6,498 bases of DNA from Rhodobiaceae bacterium UBA7378 (GCA_002469805.1 DKNW01000062.1:1-6498); one strand, 5' to 3'; counted from the stretch's first letter, positions 1 through 6,390 are shown. Translations and numbers: made by a program. The notes: a model not told the origin generated them from the letters alone.

Positions 1-432
1 CTTATAGCCCGCAAGGTTAGACTGCGAAGACAAAACATCCATTGACTGCGCGCGCGTGATGCGCGGCATTAATTCCATCGACATGGCTTGCACCTTCTGG
101 GCCGCCATGGCTTTGACGCCTGCTGAGTTTTGATACGGGTTCATTTGCCCGATAACCAGCGCGTCCGGCTTCATCAGTTTGATTTTCGCTGCGGCTGGCG
201 CGCGCACGCTCACCACCACATCTGCTTTTTTCAAACTAGCAGAAATAGCCTTGGTAACACTCGCGCCTGCTTGTTTGAAATGGCTATCTTCAAATCCTGA
301 CTTCGCACCGGCGCCGGCCTCGACCGTGACGGAGACACCCATTGCTTTTAGTTTTTTGACGGTTTCGGGAGACGCGGCAACCCGTGTCTCACTGGCCTGT
401 TCCTCTTTCAGAACGGTAAGCTGAACTGTCAT
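1..432 (-). CDS. pntA: NAD(P)+ transhydrogenase subunit alpha (PntA), N-terminal part, cut by window edge
   Basis: The first 144 codons are visible; the rest lies beyond the left edge. The protein begins MTVQLTVLKEEQASETRVAA and contains RAQSMDVLSSQSNLAGYK at residues 127-144. This matches the conserved RAQS-D-LSS-N-AGY block of the NAD(H)-binding domain I of proton-translocating transhydrogenase. The ETRVAASPETV segment near residue 15 is also typical. In this family, domain I binds NAD(H) and passes hydride to NADP+ on the beta subunit, driven by the proton gradient across the inner membrane. The ATG at 432 is preceded by GGAG about 7 bases upstream, and the N-terminus lines up with E. coli PntA. 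It lies 42 bases after the oxidase subunit IV gene and is probably cotranscribed with it. In alphaproteobacteria the alpha subunit is often split in two; whether that holds here cannot be seen. Confidence 0.95.
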   Translation of the reverse strand, partial: MTVQLTVLKEEQASETRVAASPETVKKLKAMGVSVTVEAGAGAKSGFEDSHFKQAGASVTKAISASLKKADVVVSVRAPAAAKIKLMKPDALVIGQMNPYQNSAGVKAMAAQKVQAMSMELMPRITRAQSMDVLSSQSNLAGYK

Positions 433-474
433 TTTTTTCTCCGTAAAATTGCCTTACGCCGAATTGGGCCGAAC

Positions 475-627
475 CTACTGATAAACAAACACCAGCAAGA
501 AAAACAAAATGGCTACCACTAGAACAGTGCCCCATTTTGAATAATTGAGGAAGGCATCATAGGTAGCCTCGTGCTCGTCCCGATCCATCTCGTCACTCCA
601 ATTATGGCTGTCGTCGTGGTCGCTCAT
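475..627 (-). CDS. aa3-type cytochrome c oxidase subunit IV, small single-span protein
   Basis: This 50-residue protein has a His/Asp-rich N-terminus (MSDHDDSHNWSDEMDRDEHE), a short linker ATYDAFLNYSKWGT, and one hydrophobic helix at about residues 33-49 ending VFVYQ. The layout (acidic cytosolic tail, a Y-x-x-F-x-x-x-x-K-W-type motif, one transmembrane span at the C-terminus) is that of the bacterial aa3-type oxidase subunit IV family (Pfam CoxIV type), an accessory subunit of the inner-membrane terminal oxidase. The ATG at 627 has AAGGA about 8-9 bases upstream. It is followed 42 bases later by pntA in the same direction, and I recall this pairing from other alphaproteobacteria. The main oxidase genes are not in the window, so a role in the oxidase rests on family assignment alone. 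Confidence 0.85.
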   Translation of the reverse strand: MSDHDDSHNWSDEMDRDEHEATYDAFLNYSKWGTVLVVAILFFLLVFVYQ

Positions 628-661
628 TACACATTTCCTTAAGGCTCAAAAAATCAGGGGG

Positions 662-689
662 ACTATAGCAGAAGAAGAATTTCCGGCAA
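662..689 (-). promoter_or_regulatory. Candidate sigma70-type promoter for oxidase subunit IV-pntA
   Basis: On the minus strand TTGCCG (684-689) and TATAGT (662-667) are separated by 16 bases. They sit in the 91-base gap between the amidohydrolase stop and the subunit IV start. Initiation near 655 would give a leader of roughly 28 bases with the ribosome binding site inside it. The -10 matches five of six consensus bases and the -35 four of six. The call is by inspection only. Confidence 0.5.
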
Positions 690-718
690 GCATGGATAAG
701 AATTGGTCGCAAGATTTG

Positions 719-1510
719 TTAGCTCTCGCAAAACGATCCAAATTGGCGCGCGCGCGTCATATCGGGGTCACATGCGGCCGCGTGCAACAGACCCACCAGT
801 CGCTCGGCCCATAAGCGTTGGGCGTGTGTTTCGGCTATCTCGTCTTGACGTAATTCGATAAGGCCATGGGCCAGACCATTGCTTGTGGCATGGCGATACA
901 GACAGTCATTTTTGAGCCGCCCCGAATACGGCACATTGTCACCGAAATTCACATCCGCATATTGGCTCATATGCGCGACCGCCAGATTGCGCAAGCGATC
1001 ATCCTTATCCCACAAGATAGCCGCCTGCCACGGACGCGGCTGGGTTTTCCAGACCGGCGTGAAGCTATGCACTGACAGCACAATCGGTGCGATATTTTGT
1101 GCAGTCGCATGGTCGATCGCCAACGCGATCGCGGCGTGATAGGGCTTGTAATAGCTATTGATACGCGCCTGCCATTCTTGGATATCGTTGAACCGGTCAA
1201 CCGCGCGGTTAGCAGGGATCATCACGCCATCAGAAAACTTCATAACCAATGTGGGGTCGTCGAGCCCACGATTGGGATCAATCAGTAAGCGGGAGAAACC
1301 CGCTTCGACCAGCGGACAGGCCAGCCTATCGGCAACCAGCCGCGCGACGTCAACTGCACCCGGGTCGTAGGCAATATGGCGGGATAAATACGCTGGCGGC
1401 AGGCCCAAACTATCAAGCGCGGGTGGCACATAATTACTGGCGTGGTCGCACAAGATTAAAAATCGGCAATCGCCATCCAAATGGCGTGTATTAAAAGCAG
1501 CCTGTATCAA
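719..1510 (-). CDS. N-formylglutamate amidohydrolase-family protein (COG3931-like)
   Basis: The 263-residue protein has the family signatures in order: ILCDHASNYVP (19-29), LSRHIAYDPGA (42-52), FSRLLIDPNRG (72-82), DDPTLVMKFSDG (84-95) and LSVHSFTP (145-152). The His and Asp residues in these blocks are the likely metal-binding or catalytic positions of the FGase fold. Characterised members release formate from N-formylglutamate at the end of one histidine-degradation route. No hut genes are in the window, so the true substrate here is uncertain. The start is TTG at 1510, whose last two bases overlap the TGA stop of the upstream hydrolase (TTGA). No in-frame ATG lies before the conserved core and the next is at residue 90, so TTG is the best choice. 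The overlap implies translational coupling with the hydrolase. Length is normal for the family. Confidence 0.85.
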   Translation of the reverse strand: MIQAAFNTRHLDGDCRFLILCDHASNYVPPALDSLGLPPAYLSRHIAYDPGAVDVARLVADRLACPLVEAGFSRLLIDPNRGLDDPTLVMKFSDGVMIPANRAVDRFNDIQEWQARINSYYKPYHAAIALAIDHATAQNIAPIVLSVHSFTPVWKTQPRPWQAAILWDKDDRLRNLAVAHMSQYADVNFGDNVPYSGRLKNDCLYRHATSNGLAHGLIELRQDEIAETHAQRLWAERLVGLLHAAACDPDMTRARQFGSFCES

Positions 1511-2508
1511 CTCACGGCACCATAACCATCCACGAAGCGCCCGGCCTGCACTGGTTCACCCGCAGACAGGCGCTCCACAATATCGGCAATTTCATCAGCG
1601 CGCGTGTGCTGTACCATATGCCCGGCACCGCGCCATATAACCAAACCGATATCGGGGTTTTCGCCGTGCATGCGCTCGGAATGTAGCTCAGCCGACACGG
1701 TATGATCAGTATCACCACTCAGCAATAAAAGTGGCGCCTGTAGGTTTTTATAATCCCGACGCATATCGGCCAGATGCGCGGCTAACCGCAACGAATAGAC
1801 CGAATTTGCGATAAAGGGCCGCGGCCGTAGAATAACGGCAAGCCCCGTGCGTGCAATATAATCGGGCATCGGCGTTTCCGGCTCATAATTGCTGCGTACG
1901 CCGGGGTAAAGCCTGCCCGCACCATATTTGGTCAAAACAGTATGGGCGAACACATCGCCAATAATCGGCGTTGTGACCAAGCGCTCGTACCAGCTACCCT
2001 TGCCACGCCAGGGATAAAGCGGGGCTGCCAGTGCCAGCGCTGCTGTGATCTGTTTACCGAATTGCATGGCGTAGGCCATTGTCACCGCGCCACCCCAGCT
2101 ATGGCCGATAATTATTGGTTTTTCGAGTCCAAGTTCGCTGGCCGCCGCATGAATAGCCGCCGCTTGGCGACGCGGGTCGGACATATCCCTGTTTGAAATG
2201 CGGTTACGGCTATGTGCGATGCCCGGCCTGTCAAAGCACACGACATGGAAATCTACCGCTAATTTGCGACCCAGCGTTTCCATCATGTCAAACGCTGACC
2301 CACTTGACCCATGCACCAGGATGATGCTCGGCCTATTAACTGACTTATTATCAGCACCAGCCTCCAAATAATGCAGATGCGCGGTTGGAACGGTAATAAA
2401 ATTTCCAGGTGCCGGAAAAGTGCGCGACAAATGCCAGCGCAAATAGGCATCATGCGCCCATAAAGCAAGCAAACCGACCAGCAAAATTATCGAGACGACA
2501 TACACCAT
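1507..2508 (-). CDS. Membrane-anchored alpha/beta hydrolase
   Basis: This 333-residue protein starts with a hydrophobic helix (residues 3-17) followed by HDAYLRWHLSR. This looks like an uncleaved signal anchor that places the hydrolase domain at the inner membrane. The alpha/beta-hydrolase features follow: the oxyanion-hole motif HGSSGS at 66-71, CFDRPGIAHS at 91-100, the nucleophile elbow GHSWGG at 135-140 with Ser137, the acid in SGDTDHTV (Asp268 likely, Asp266 possible), and His297 in GAGHMVQH. The triad is complete, so it should be an active serine hydrolase, but sequence alone does not give the substrate (ester, lactone or other). The ATG at 2508 has GGAG about 8 bases upstream. It lies 52 bases after rpmJ, and its stop overlaps the start of the amidohydrolase gene. 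Esterase, epoxide hydrolase and haloperoxidase-like roles are all possible. Confidence 0.88.
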   Translation of the reverse strand: MVYVVSIILLVGLLALWAHDAYLRWHLSRTFPAPGNFITVPTAHLHYLEAGADNKSVNRPSIILVHGSSGSAFDMMETLGRKLAVDFHVVCFDRPGIAHSRNRISNRDMSDPRRQAAAIHAAASELGLEKPIIIGHSWGGAVTMAYAMQFGKQITAALALAAPLYPWRGKGSWYERLVTTPIIGDVFAHTVLTKYGAGRLYPGVRSNYEPETPMPDYIARTGLAVILRPRPFIANSVYSLRLAAHLADMRRDYKNLQAPLLLLSGDTDHTVSAELHSERMHGENPDIGLVIWRGAGHMVQHTRADEIADIVERLSAGEPVQAGRFVDGYGAVS

Positions 2509-2528
2509 GGGAGATGCTCCGCCAGAAA

Positions 2529-2547
2529 CCGCATGTTAGAAATGCGG
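2529..2547 (-). terminator. Small hairpin between rpmJ and hydrolase gene, possible weak terminator or attenuator
   Basis: CCGCAT (2529-2534) and ATGCGG (2542-2547) form a 6-bp stem with a 7-base loop. On the minus-strand transcript it lies 13 bases after the rpmJ stop and is followed only by TTTCT, so it is at best a weak intrinsic terminator. It could lower read-through from rpmJ into the hydrolase gene or protect the rpmJ 3' end. Confidence 0.3.
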
Positions 2548-2560
2548 CGGGAGAATACGG

Positions 2561-2686
2561 TTAACCCTGACGCGCTTTAAAGCGCTTATTCACTTTATTA
2601 ATGACGTAAAGACGACCGCGCCGACGCACCAGTTGATTTTTCTGGTGACGGCCGCGTAATGACTTAAGCGAATTCCGGACTTTCAT
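2561..2686 (-). CDS. rpmJ: 50S ribosomal protein L36 (bL36), cysteine-free type
   Basis: The 41-residue, very basic protein begins MKVRNSLKSLRGRHQKNQLV and ends with YVINKVNKRFKARQG. This is the standard alphaproteobacterial bL36 sequence. bL36 is the smallest protein of the large ribosomal subunit. The classic form binds zinc through a CCHC motif. This one has no cysteine at all, so it is the zinc-independent form. The ATG at 2686 has GGAG about 7 bases upstream. A strong promoter candidate sits about 50 bases before the start. It stands alone rather than in a ribosomal operon, which is usual for this type. Confidence 0.97.
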   Translation of the reverse strand: MKVRNSLKSLRGRHQKNQLVRRRGRLYVINKVNKRFKARQG

Positions 2687-2741
2687 TTTTAGCTCCATAA
2701 GAACCCCAAGGCCCATAAACCTCGGTCGGTCTTGAGCGCGG

Positions 2742-2770
2742 AAACTACGCGAGGTGTATCATCATGTCAA
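2742..2770 (-). promoter_or_regulatory. Candidate strong promoter for rpmJ
   Basis: On the minus strand a perfect TTGACA (2765-2770) is followed after 17 bases by TAGTTT (2742-2747). The expected start near 2735 gives a leader of about 49 bases to the rpmJ ATG. The perfect -35 and ideal spacing suit a ribosomal protein gene. It lies in the divergent intergenic region shared with the plus-strand hydrolase. Confidence 0.6.
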
Positions 2771-2793
2771 GCGACGCCGAGACAAATACAGAC

Positions 2794-2821
2794 TTGGCAA
2801 AGTGACGAATTTATGTAGGCT
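2794..2821 (+). promoter_or_regulatory. Possible promoter for the plus-strand alpha/beta hydrolase
   Basis: TTGGCA (2794-2799) and TAGGCT (2816-2821) are 16 bases apart and lie just upstream of the ribosome binding site GGAGG (2835-2839). An alternative is TTGAGC (2732-2737) with TGTATC (2755-2760), which would overlap the rpmJ promoter. Both have weak -10 elements, so the assignment is tentative. Confidence 0.25.
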
Positions 2822-2845
2822 TCACGCGACGACCGGAGGCCTCCC

Positions 2846-3802
2846 ATGCATGCACATAATGGTGGTCAGCAATCGCAGCTGGCTCAGGAAGAAATCATCA
2901 ATTTTCAGCCGCAATGGTTCAAAAATGCTCTGTTACAAAAGCCAGTGTCGCGGCGCGTGCCGTTTCGCAATTCCGACCTGCATTTTCTAGACTGGGGTAG
3001 CCCAAACGAGGCCGCTTTGCCGGTGGTTCTGGTGCATGGCGATGGTGCGCACGCCCACTGGTTTGATTTCGTTGCTCCGTTGCTTTCAGAGCGGCACCAC
3101 GTTATCGCGCTCGACCTGCCGGGTATGGGTGATAGTGGTTGGTTCGACACATATTCCAGAGACATTATGGCCGACGCCATTATGGAAATGATCCGTGCCG
3201 CGGGGTTCACGCGTCGTCCGGGGCTTATTGCTCACAGCTTTGGTGGCTTTATTTCCCTGCTGGCGGCGGCACGTCACAGTACCGAACTGGCGGGGCTCAT
3301 GATTTGCGATTTCACCGTGCACCCACCCGCGCATCATACTGAATGGTATGCCGATGTGCACGAGCCGCGCTCCACACGCATTTACGAAACGCGCGAGGCG
3401 GCAATCCACCGTTTTCGCCTGATGCCCGAACAACCTTGCGCGAACCAGTTCATTCTGGACCACATCGCCGCACATTCCTTGCGCCAGACCGCTGAAGGCG
3501 GCTGGACGTGGAAGTTCGACCCATCAATTTATCCAGGCTTTGTTATCGGCAGGGATTTGCCAGACCTTTTTGCTGGGCTCACCTGCCCGCTGGCCGTGAT
3601 GTTTGGTGCCAACAGCCATGATTTTGACAATATGACCCGCCGCGAGGCCAATGCCTATATGTGCGGTCTCAATCCGAAAGCGGCCTTCTTCGAGGTTCCA
3701 GATGCTCGTCATCACATCATGCTCGACCAACCGCATGCTTTTGCCGCCGGTGTTGCGGCCCAGATCGGCAGTTGGCAGATTGAAGGTTATTTTAACGGCT
3801 AA
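2846..3802 (+). CDS. Alpha/beta hydrolase, cytoplasmic, substrate unknown
   Basis: This 318-residue protein has no signal peptide or membrane span. Visible motifs are LVHGDGAHAHWFDFVAPLL (62-80, oxyanion hole around His64-Gly65), IALDLPGMGDSG (87-98), the nucleophile elbow AHSFGG (129-134) with Ser131, and ARHHIMLDQP (287-296), where His289 is at the expected catalytic spacing before Pro296. The usual Gly before that His is Arg here. The acid is less clear: Asp259 in GANSHDF after strand 7 or Asp155 in ICDFTVHPP after strand 6. The family is broad and covers esterases, lactonases and C-C bond hydrolases, so no substrate can be named. The ATG at 2846 follows GGAGG at 6 bases. It is divergent from rpmJ and converges on the MFS gene with a gap of 34 bases. 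It does not appear to be a recent copy of the hydrolase at 1507-2508, as the motifs differ. Confidence 0.88.
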   Translation: MHAHNGGQQSQLAQEEIINFQPQWFKNALLQKPVSRRVPFRNSDLHFLDWGSPNEAALPVVLVHGDGAHAHWFDFVAPLLSERHHVIALDLPGMGDSGWFDTYSRDIMADAIMEMIRAAGFTRRPGLIAHSFGGFISLLAAARHSTELAGLMICDFTVHPPAHHTEWYADVHEPRSTRIYETREAAIHRFRLMPEQPCANQFILDHIAAHSLRQTAEGGWTWKFDPSIYPGFVIGRDLPDLFAGLTCPLAVMFGANSHDFDNMTRREANAYMCGLNPKAAFFEVPDARHHIMLDQPHAFAAGVAAQIGSWQIEGYFNG

Positions 3803-3807
3803 GGACA

Positions 3808-3855
3808 CCTAATTCCGCGCAGGGCGCACCAAAAGCCTAGTGTCGCGCAGGGCGC
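3808..3855. repeat. Imperfect tandem repeat (20-nt unit, 28-nt offset) across the MFS stop codon
   Basis: The segment 3808-3827 and the segment 3836-3855 agree at 17 of 20 bases, including an identical 12-mer CGCGCAGGGCGC at 3816-3827 and 3844-3855. The second copy contains the MFS stop (CTA at 3837-3839, TAG on the minus strand) and the last codons; the first lies in the gap between the convergent genes. Each copy holds GCGC-AGG-GCGC, a 4-bp stem with a 3-base loop. Neither copy is followed by a T-run on either strand, so a standard intrinsic terminator is not supported. Confidence 0.6.
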
Positions 3856-5111
3856 GAAAGTGTCTCTTCTTCATGCTCCTCGACATCAAGCGGCGCTTCC
3901 AGCACGGACAAGCTACGCGCACGTGTCATGAAAAGCATCATTATCGATAAGAAAAAAGCGATCCAGAACGGGCCAGTCGGCAAAATCAAATAAACCGGCA
4001 TCGCAATAAATGGCACAAAGATAATACCTACCGCGGCGGTTGAACTATTCAGGCCTGCCACAGCCCCCTGCTCGTCAGGGTTGACTGCCAGCGAACCACC
4101 CGCAGCAACGGCAGGTCGCATCAGGCCCATGCCTAGCCCCTGAACGGTAAGCGCAGAAATAAACACGCCAGCACTCATCGGCACCAGCAACATGCCCACC
4201 CCGATAATATTGGTGATGATGCCGCTGGTCAGCAGTGTTCTTACCGACAAGTTCATGCGCGGTATAATGACCAGCTGCGCAAATAAGGTCGCCATCGCCA
4301 TGCTCATCATGCCAACCCCGACGATTTGCGCGGTTTCAGCACCGTCCAGTTGCATGGTGTCCATCACAAAGAAAGCGGCAACCTGCATAACCGCGGCTTG
4401 CGTCAGTGACACGACGACGCCCATAAACAAAAATGGTCGGATGCGGGGATCGCTTATCTTGAGGCGCGGCGCCTCCTTTTGGCGCATCACCGGGCGTCTG
4501 CGCTCAGGCAAAAATAGCGCGATAGCCAGTGCCCCGCCAAGCGCAAAGACAGCCAGCGCAAAAAACGGTGCCAACAAGTGAAACGCGGCCATGGCCGCGG
4601 CAAAGCCCGGCCCAATGATTGTTCCCATACCAAAAGCGGCACCTATGGCAGCAACGCCAGACGTGCGTTCAGCCCGCGTTGTGCGGTCGGCAATATAGGC
4701 TTGCGCCGCCGACGGTGTGCCGGAACCAAAAAATCCAAAAATCGCCCGCACCATAATCATCGCCGTATACAGCGTCATCAGGGGCCATACACCGGTTTGA
4801 CCAATGGCAAGCAGCAAGCCGAACCCGCCGGTCGATATGCCAAAGCCAACCAACCCAAGCAGAATTACCGGCTTGCGGCCCCAAATATCACTGCGCCGCC
4901 CCCAAAATGGCGACATAACAACCCAAAGTACGGCGGACAGGGTAAAAATAGCACTTACCTGAACCTCAGTTAGGCCGAGATCACGCGCGATCGGCGGCAA
5001 AAGCGCGAAGAATAATGACTGTCCCATGCCAAGCGATAAAAGACAGACAAATAGAAGCGACAGGCCTCGCGTCCTTTCCGTTTTTGTTGTTTCTTTGGCC
5101 GATTGCCCCAC
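3837..5111 (-). CDS. MFS transporter, probable drug/proton antiporter-type exporter
   Basis: The 424-residue protein is hydrophobic throughout and fits about 12 transmembrane helices. The motif A loop between helices 2 and 3 is GRRSDIWGRKP (71-81). A motif C-like antiporter segment, GAAFGMGTIIGPGF (157-170), lies in helix 5 and is typical of drug:H+ antiporter (DHA1, TetA-like) exporters. A charged central loop (about 202-226, LPERRRPVMRQ...) separates the two halves. The C-terminus is acidic (DVEEHEEET). The start is GTG at 5111, with AGGAAG about 6 bases upstream (ACAGGAAGCTCTGTG) and no better in-frame start nearby. It should sit in the inner membrane and export small molecules, but the substrate cannot be read from sequence. 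It has its own promoter candidate and no regulator gene alongside. Confidence 0.9.
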   Translation of the reverse strand: MGQSAKETTKTERTRGLSLLFVCLLSLGMGQSLFFALLPPIARDLGLTEVQVSAIFTLSAVLWVVMSPFWGRRSDIWGRKPVILLGLVGFGISTGGFGLLLAIGQTGVWPLMTLYTAMIMVRAIFGFFGSGTPSAAQAYIADRTTRAERTSGVAAIGAAFGMGTIIGPGFAAAMAAFHLLAPFFALAVFALGGALAIALFLPERRRPVMRQKEAPRLKISDPRIRPFLFMGVVVSLTQAAVMQVAAFFVMDTMQLDGAETAQIVGVGMMSMAMATLFAQLVIIPRMNLSVRTLLTSGIITNIIGVGMLLVPMSAGVFISALTVQGLGMGLMRPAVAAGGSLAVNPDEQGAVAGLNSSTAAVGIIFVPFIAMPVYLILPTGPFWIAFFLSIMMLFMTRARSLSVLEAPLDVEEHEEETLSRPARH

Positions 5112-5174
5112 AGAGCTTCCTGTTCTTTTAGTTCTTTACCGACGCTGTTTCGGGCCGGGTAGTTAGTTTGGCCC

Positions 5175-5204
5175 TATAAACATCCTAACCATGCCGTATG
5201 TCAA
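5175..5204 (-). promoter_or_regulatory. Candidate promoter for the MFS transporter gene
   Basis: On the minus strand a perfect TTGACA (5199-5204) is followed after 18 bases by TTTATA (5175-5180), with GTTTAT one base closer as an alternative -10. Initiation near 5168 would leave a leader of about 57 bases before the GTG start. The site lies in the 159-base gap after the gmd-like gene, so the transporter is probably transcribed separately. Confidence 0.5.
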
Positions 5205-5270
5205 ATATGGCCCGATTAAAACACCGTCAGAATAGAAAAACGCCTACAAGCCCACTGCGCAAATGCCGGA

Positions 5271-6317
5271 CTAGAACCACATATTACCATCGCGGGCGCG
5301 TGCCAGATCGTGCTCTGCCATCATCTCAACCAACGCACCGAAACTCTGCGTAGGCTCCCAGCCAAGGACCTCGCGGGCTTTGCGTGCATCGCCGACCATT
5401 GGGTCAGGCTCGCTCGGGCGATAAAAATCTTCGCTCACCCCGACAATTTGGCGCCCGGTTTTTGCGTCCATACCTTTGGTTTCAATGCCTGCGCCTTCCC
5501 AGACAAGATTGAATCCCATCGCCGCAGCGGCGCGATCGACAAAGTCGCGCACCGTATGGGTCTGCCCACTTGCGATGATAAAGTCATCTGCCTCTTCCTG
5601 TTGCAGCATCAACCACATCGCCACCACATAATCACCGGCAAAGCCCCAGTCTCGCGCATTGTCAACATTGCCAAGTTGCAACATCTCCTGACTGCCACAC
5701 GCGATTTGCGCCAGCGTGGTGGTGATTTTACGGGTCACGAAATCCATTCCCCGCAAAGGGCTTTCGTGGCTAAATAAAATGCCGGAGGACGCATGCATCT
5801 CATAGGCTTCGCGATAATTGATCACCATCCAGTGCGCGTAGAGCTTGGCGACACCATAGGGCGACCGTGGCTGAAAATCGGTTTGCTCGTTTTGTGTGGC
5901 GCCTTGCGCATGACCAAACACTTCGCTGCTGGATGCTTGATAAAATCTGGCTGGCGCCTTCATCAATCGAATGGCTTCAAGCAAACGCAACGTGCCAAGG
6001 CCCGATGTCTCGCCGGTGTGAAGTGGTTGCTGGAAACTGGCCTGCGGCGAACTTTGCCCACTTAGATTATATATTTCGTCCGGTTGAACTGTTTCAATCA
6101 TGCGAGCAATATTGGCGAGGTCCTGCACGTCCAAAGTTTGAAGTTCAACATCTCGGTCAATACCAAGGGCCGCAAGGCGCGGTAGGTTCAATGTAGAGGC
6201 GCGCCGCACGGCACCAACGACACGATAATTCTTTTCCAGCAGCAATTTCGCCAGATAGGCACCGTCTTGCCCCGTCACACCAGTTATCAGCGCTGTTTTA
6301 TTTTTTTTGGCGGCCAT
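5271..6317 (-). CDS. gmd: GDP-mannose 4,6-dehydratase-like protein (extended SDR family)
   Basis: The 348-residue protein has the NADP-binding Rossmann motif GVTGQDG (13-19) and the pyrophosphate-binding RRAS (38-41). The catalytic set is Ser130 and Glu132 in ASSSEVFG, with Tyr154 and Lys158 in SPYGVAK; all are offset by two from the E. coli Gmd residues Thr132, Glu134, Tyr156 and Lys160. ILFSHESPLRG (180-190) and FVTRKIT (193-199) follow, then LGNVDNARDWGFAGDYVVAMWLML (215-238) and EDFYRP (296-301), all typical of Gmd. Gmd converts GDP-mannose to GDP-4-keto-6-deoxymannose, the precursor of GDP-fucose, GDP-rhamnose and GDP-perosamine, in the cytoplasm. Some blocks deviate: YNLSGQSSPQASF replaces the usual YNLAAQSHV-SF, and SHESPLRG replaces NHESPRRG. 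A changed substrate or a paralogue role is therefore possible. The ATG at 6317 has AGGACAGG just upstream. A second gmd-like gene starts divergently 130 bases away. Confidence 0.88.
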   Translation of the reverse strand: MAAKKNKTALITGVTGQDGAYLAKLLLEKNYRVVGAVRRASTLNLPRLAALGIDRDVELQTLDVQDLANIARMIETVQPDEIYNLSGQSSPQASFQQPLHTGETSGLGTLRLLEAIRLMKAPARFYQASSSEVFGHAQGATQNEQTDFQPRSPYGVAKLYAHWMVINYREAYEMHASSGILFSHESPLRGMDFVTRKITTTLAQIACGSQEMLQLGNVDNARDWGFAGDYVVAMWLMLQQEEADDFIIASGQTHTVRDFVDRAAAAMGFNLVWEGAGIETKGMDAKTGRQIVGVSEDFYRPSEPDPMVGDARKAREVLGWEPTQSFGALVEMMAEHDLARARDGNMWF

Positions 6318-6343
6318 AATCCTGTCCTGTAATTCGCTTTAAG

Positions 6344-6373
6344 ACTATGTGTAAGGGCAGGAAACGTCGGCAA
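6344..6373 (-). promoter_or_regulatory. Possible promoter for the minus-strand gmd-like gene
   Basis: On the minus strand TTGCCG (6368-6373) and CATAGT (6344-6349) are 18 bases apart, giving a predicted start near 6337 and a leader of about 20 bases. The -35 is the same hexamer as in the candidate before the oxidase subunit gene. Consensus match is moderate. Confidence 0.3.
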
Positions 6374-6390
6374 AACCCTGAAATCGCAGC

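Noticed and set aside
745..757. Alternating GC run (possible Z-DNA), with similar short runs near 49-58 and 197-206
   Set aside because: Short, inside coding sequence and explained by Arg/Ala codons; no regulatory role is supported.
2687..2845. Riboswitch or small RNA in the rpmJ/hydrolase gap
   Set aside because: Only a 4-bp hairpin (CGCG 2737-2740 with 2748-2751) is visible; no known riboswitch core recognised, and promoters explain the space.
3086..3475. 129-codon open frame on the minus strand opposite the plus-strand hydrolase
   Set aside because: The hydrolase frame carries all the conserved motifs, and the antisense product has no recognisable features.
1507..3802. The two alpha/beta hydrolases as a recent duplication flanking rpmJ
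   Set aside because: They differ in length, N-terminal anchor, nucleophile elbow (GHSWGG versus AHSFGG) and His context, so they are only distant members of one fold.
4192..4973. Long open frames on the plus strand opposite the MFS gene
   Set aside because: They are antisense shadows of a well-supported transporter; no ribosome binding site or recognisable protein.
5215..5270. Possible terminator after the gmd-like gene (T-run near GCGTTTTTC on the minus strand)
   Set aside because: The sequence before the T-run gives only about three base pairs of stem, too weak to call.
5310..6196. Open frames on the plus strand opposite the gmd-like gene
   Set aside because: They are shadows of the clearly conserved dehydratase frame, without plausible start signals.
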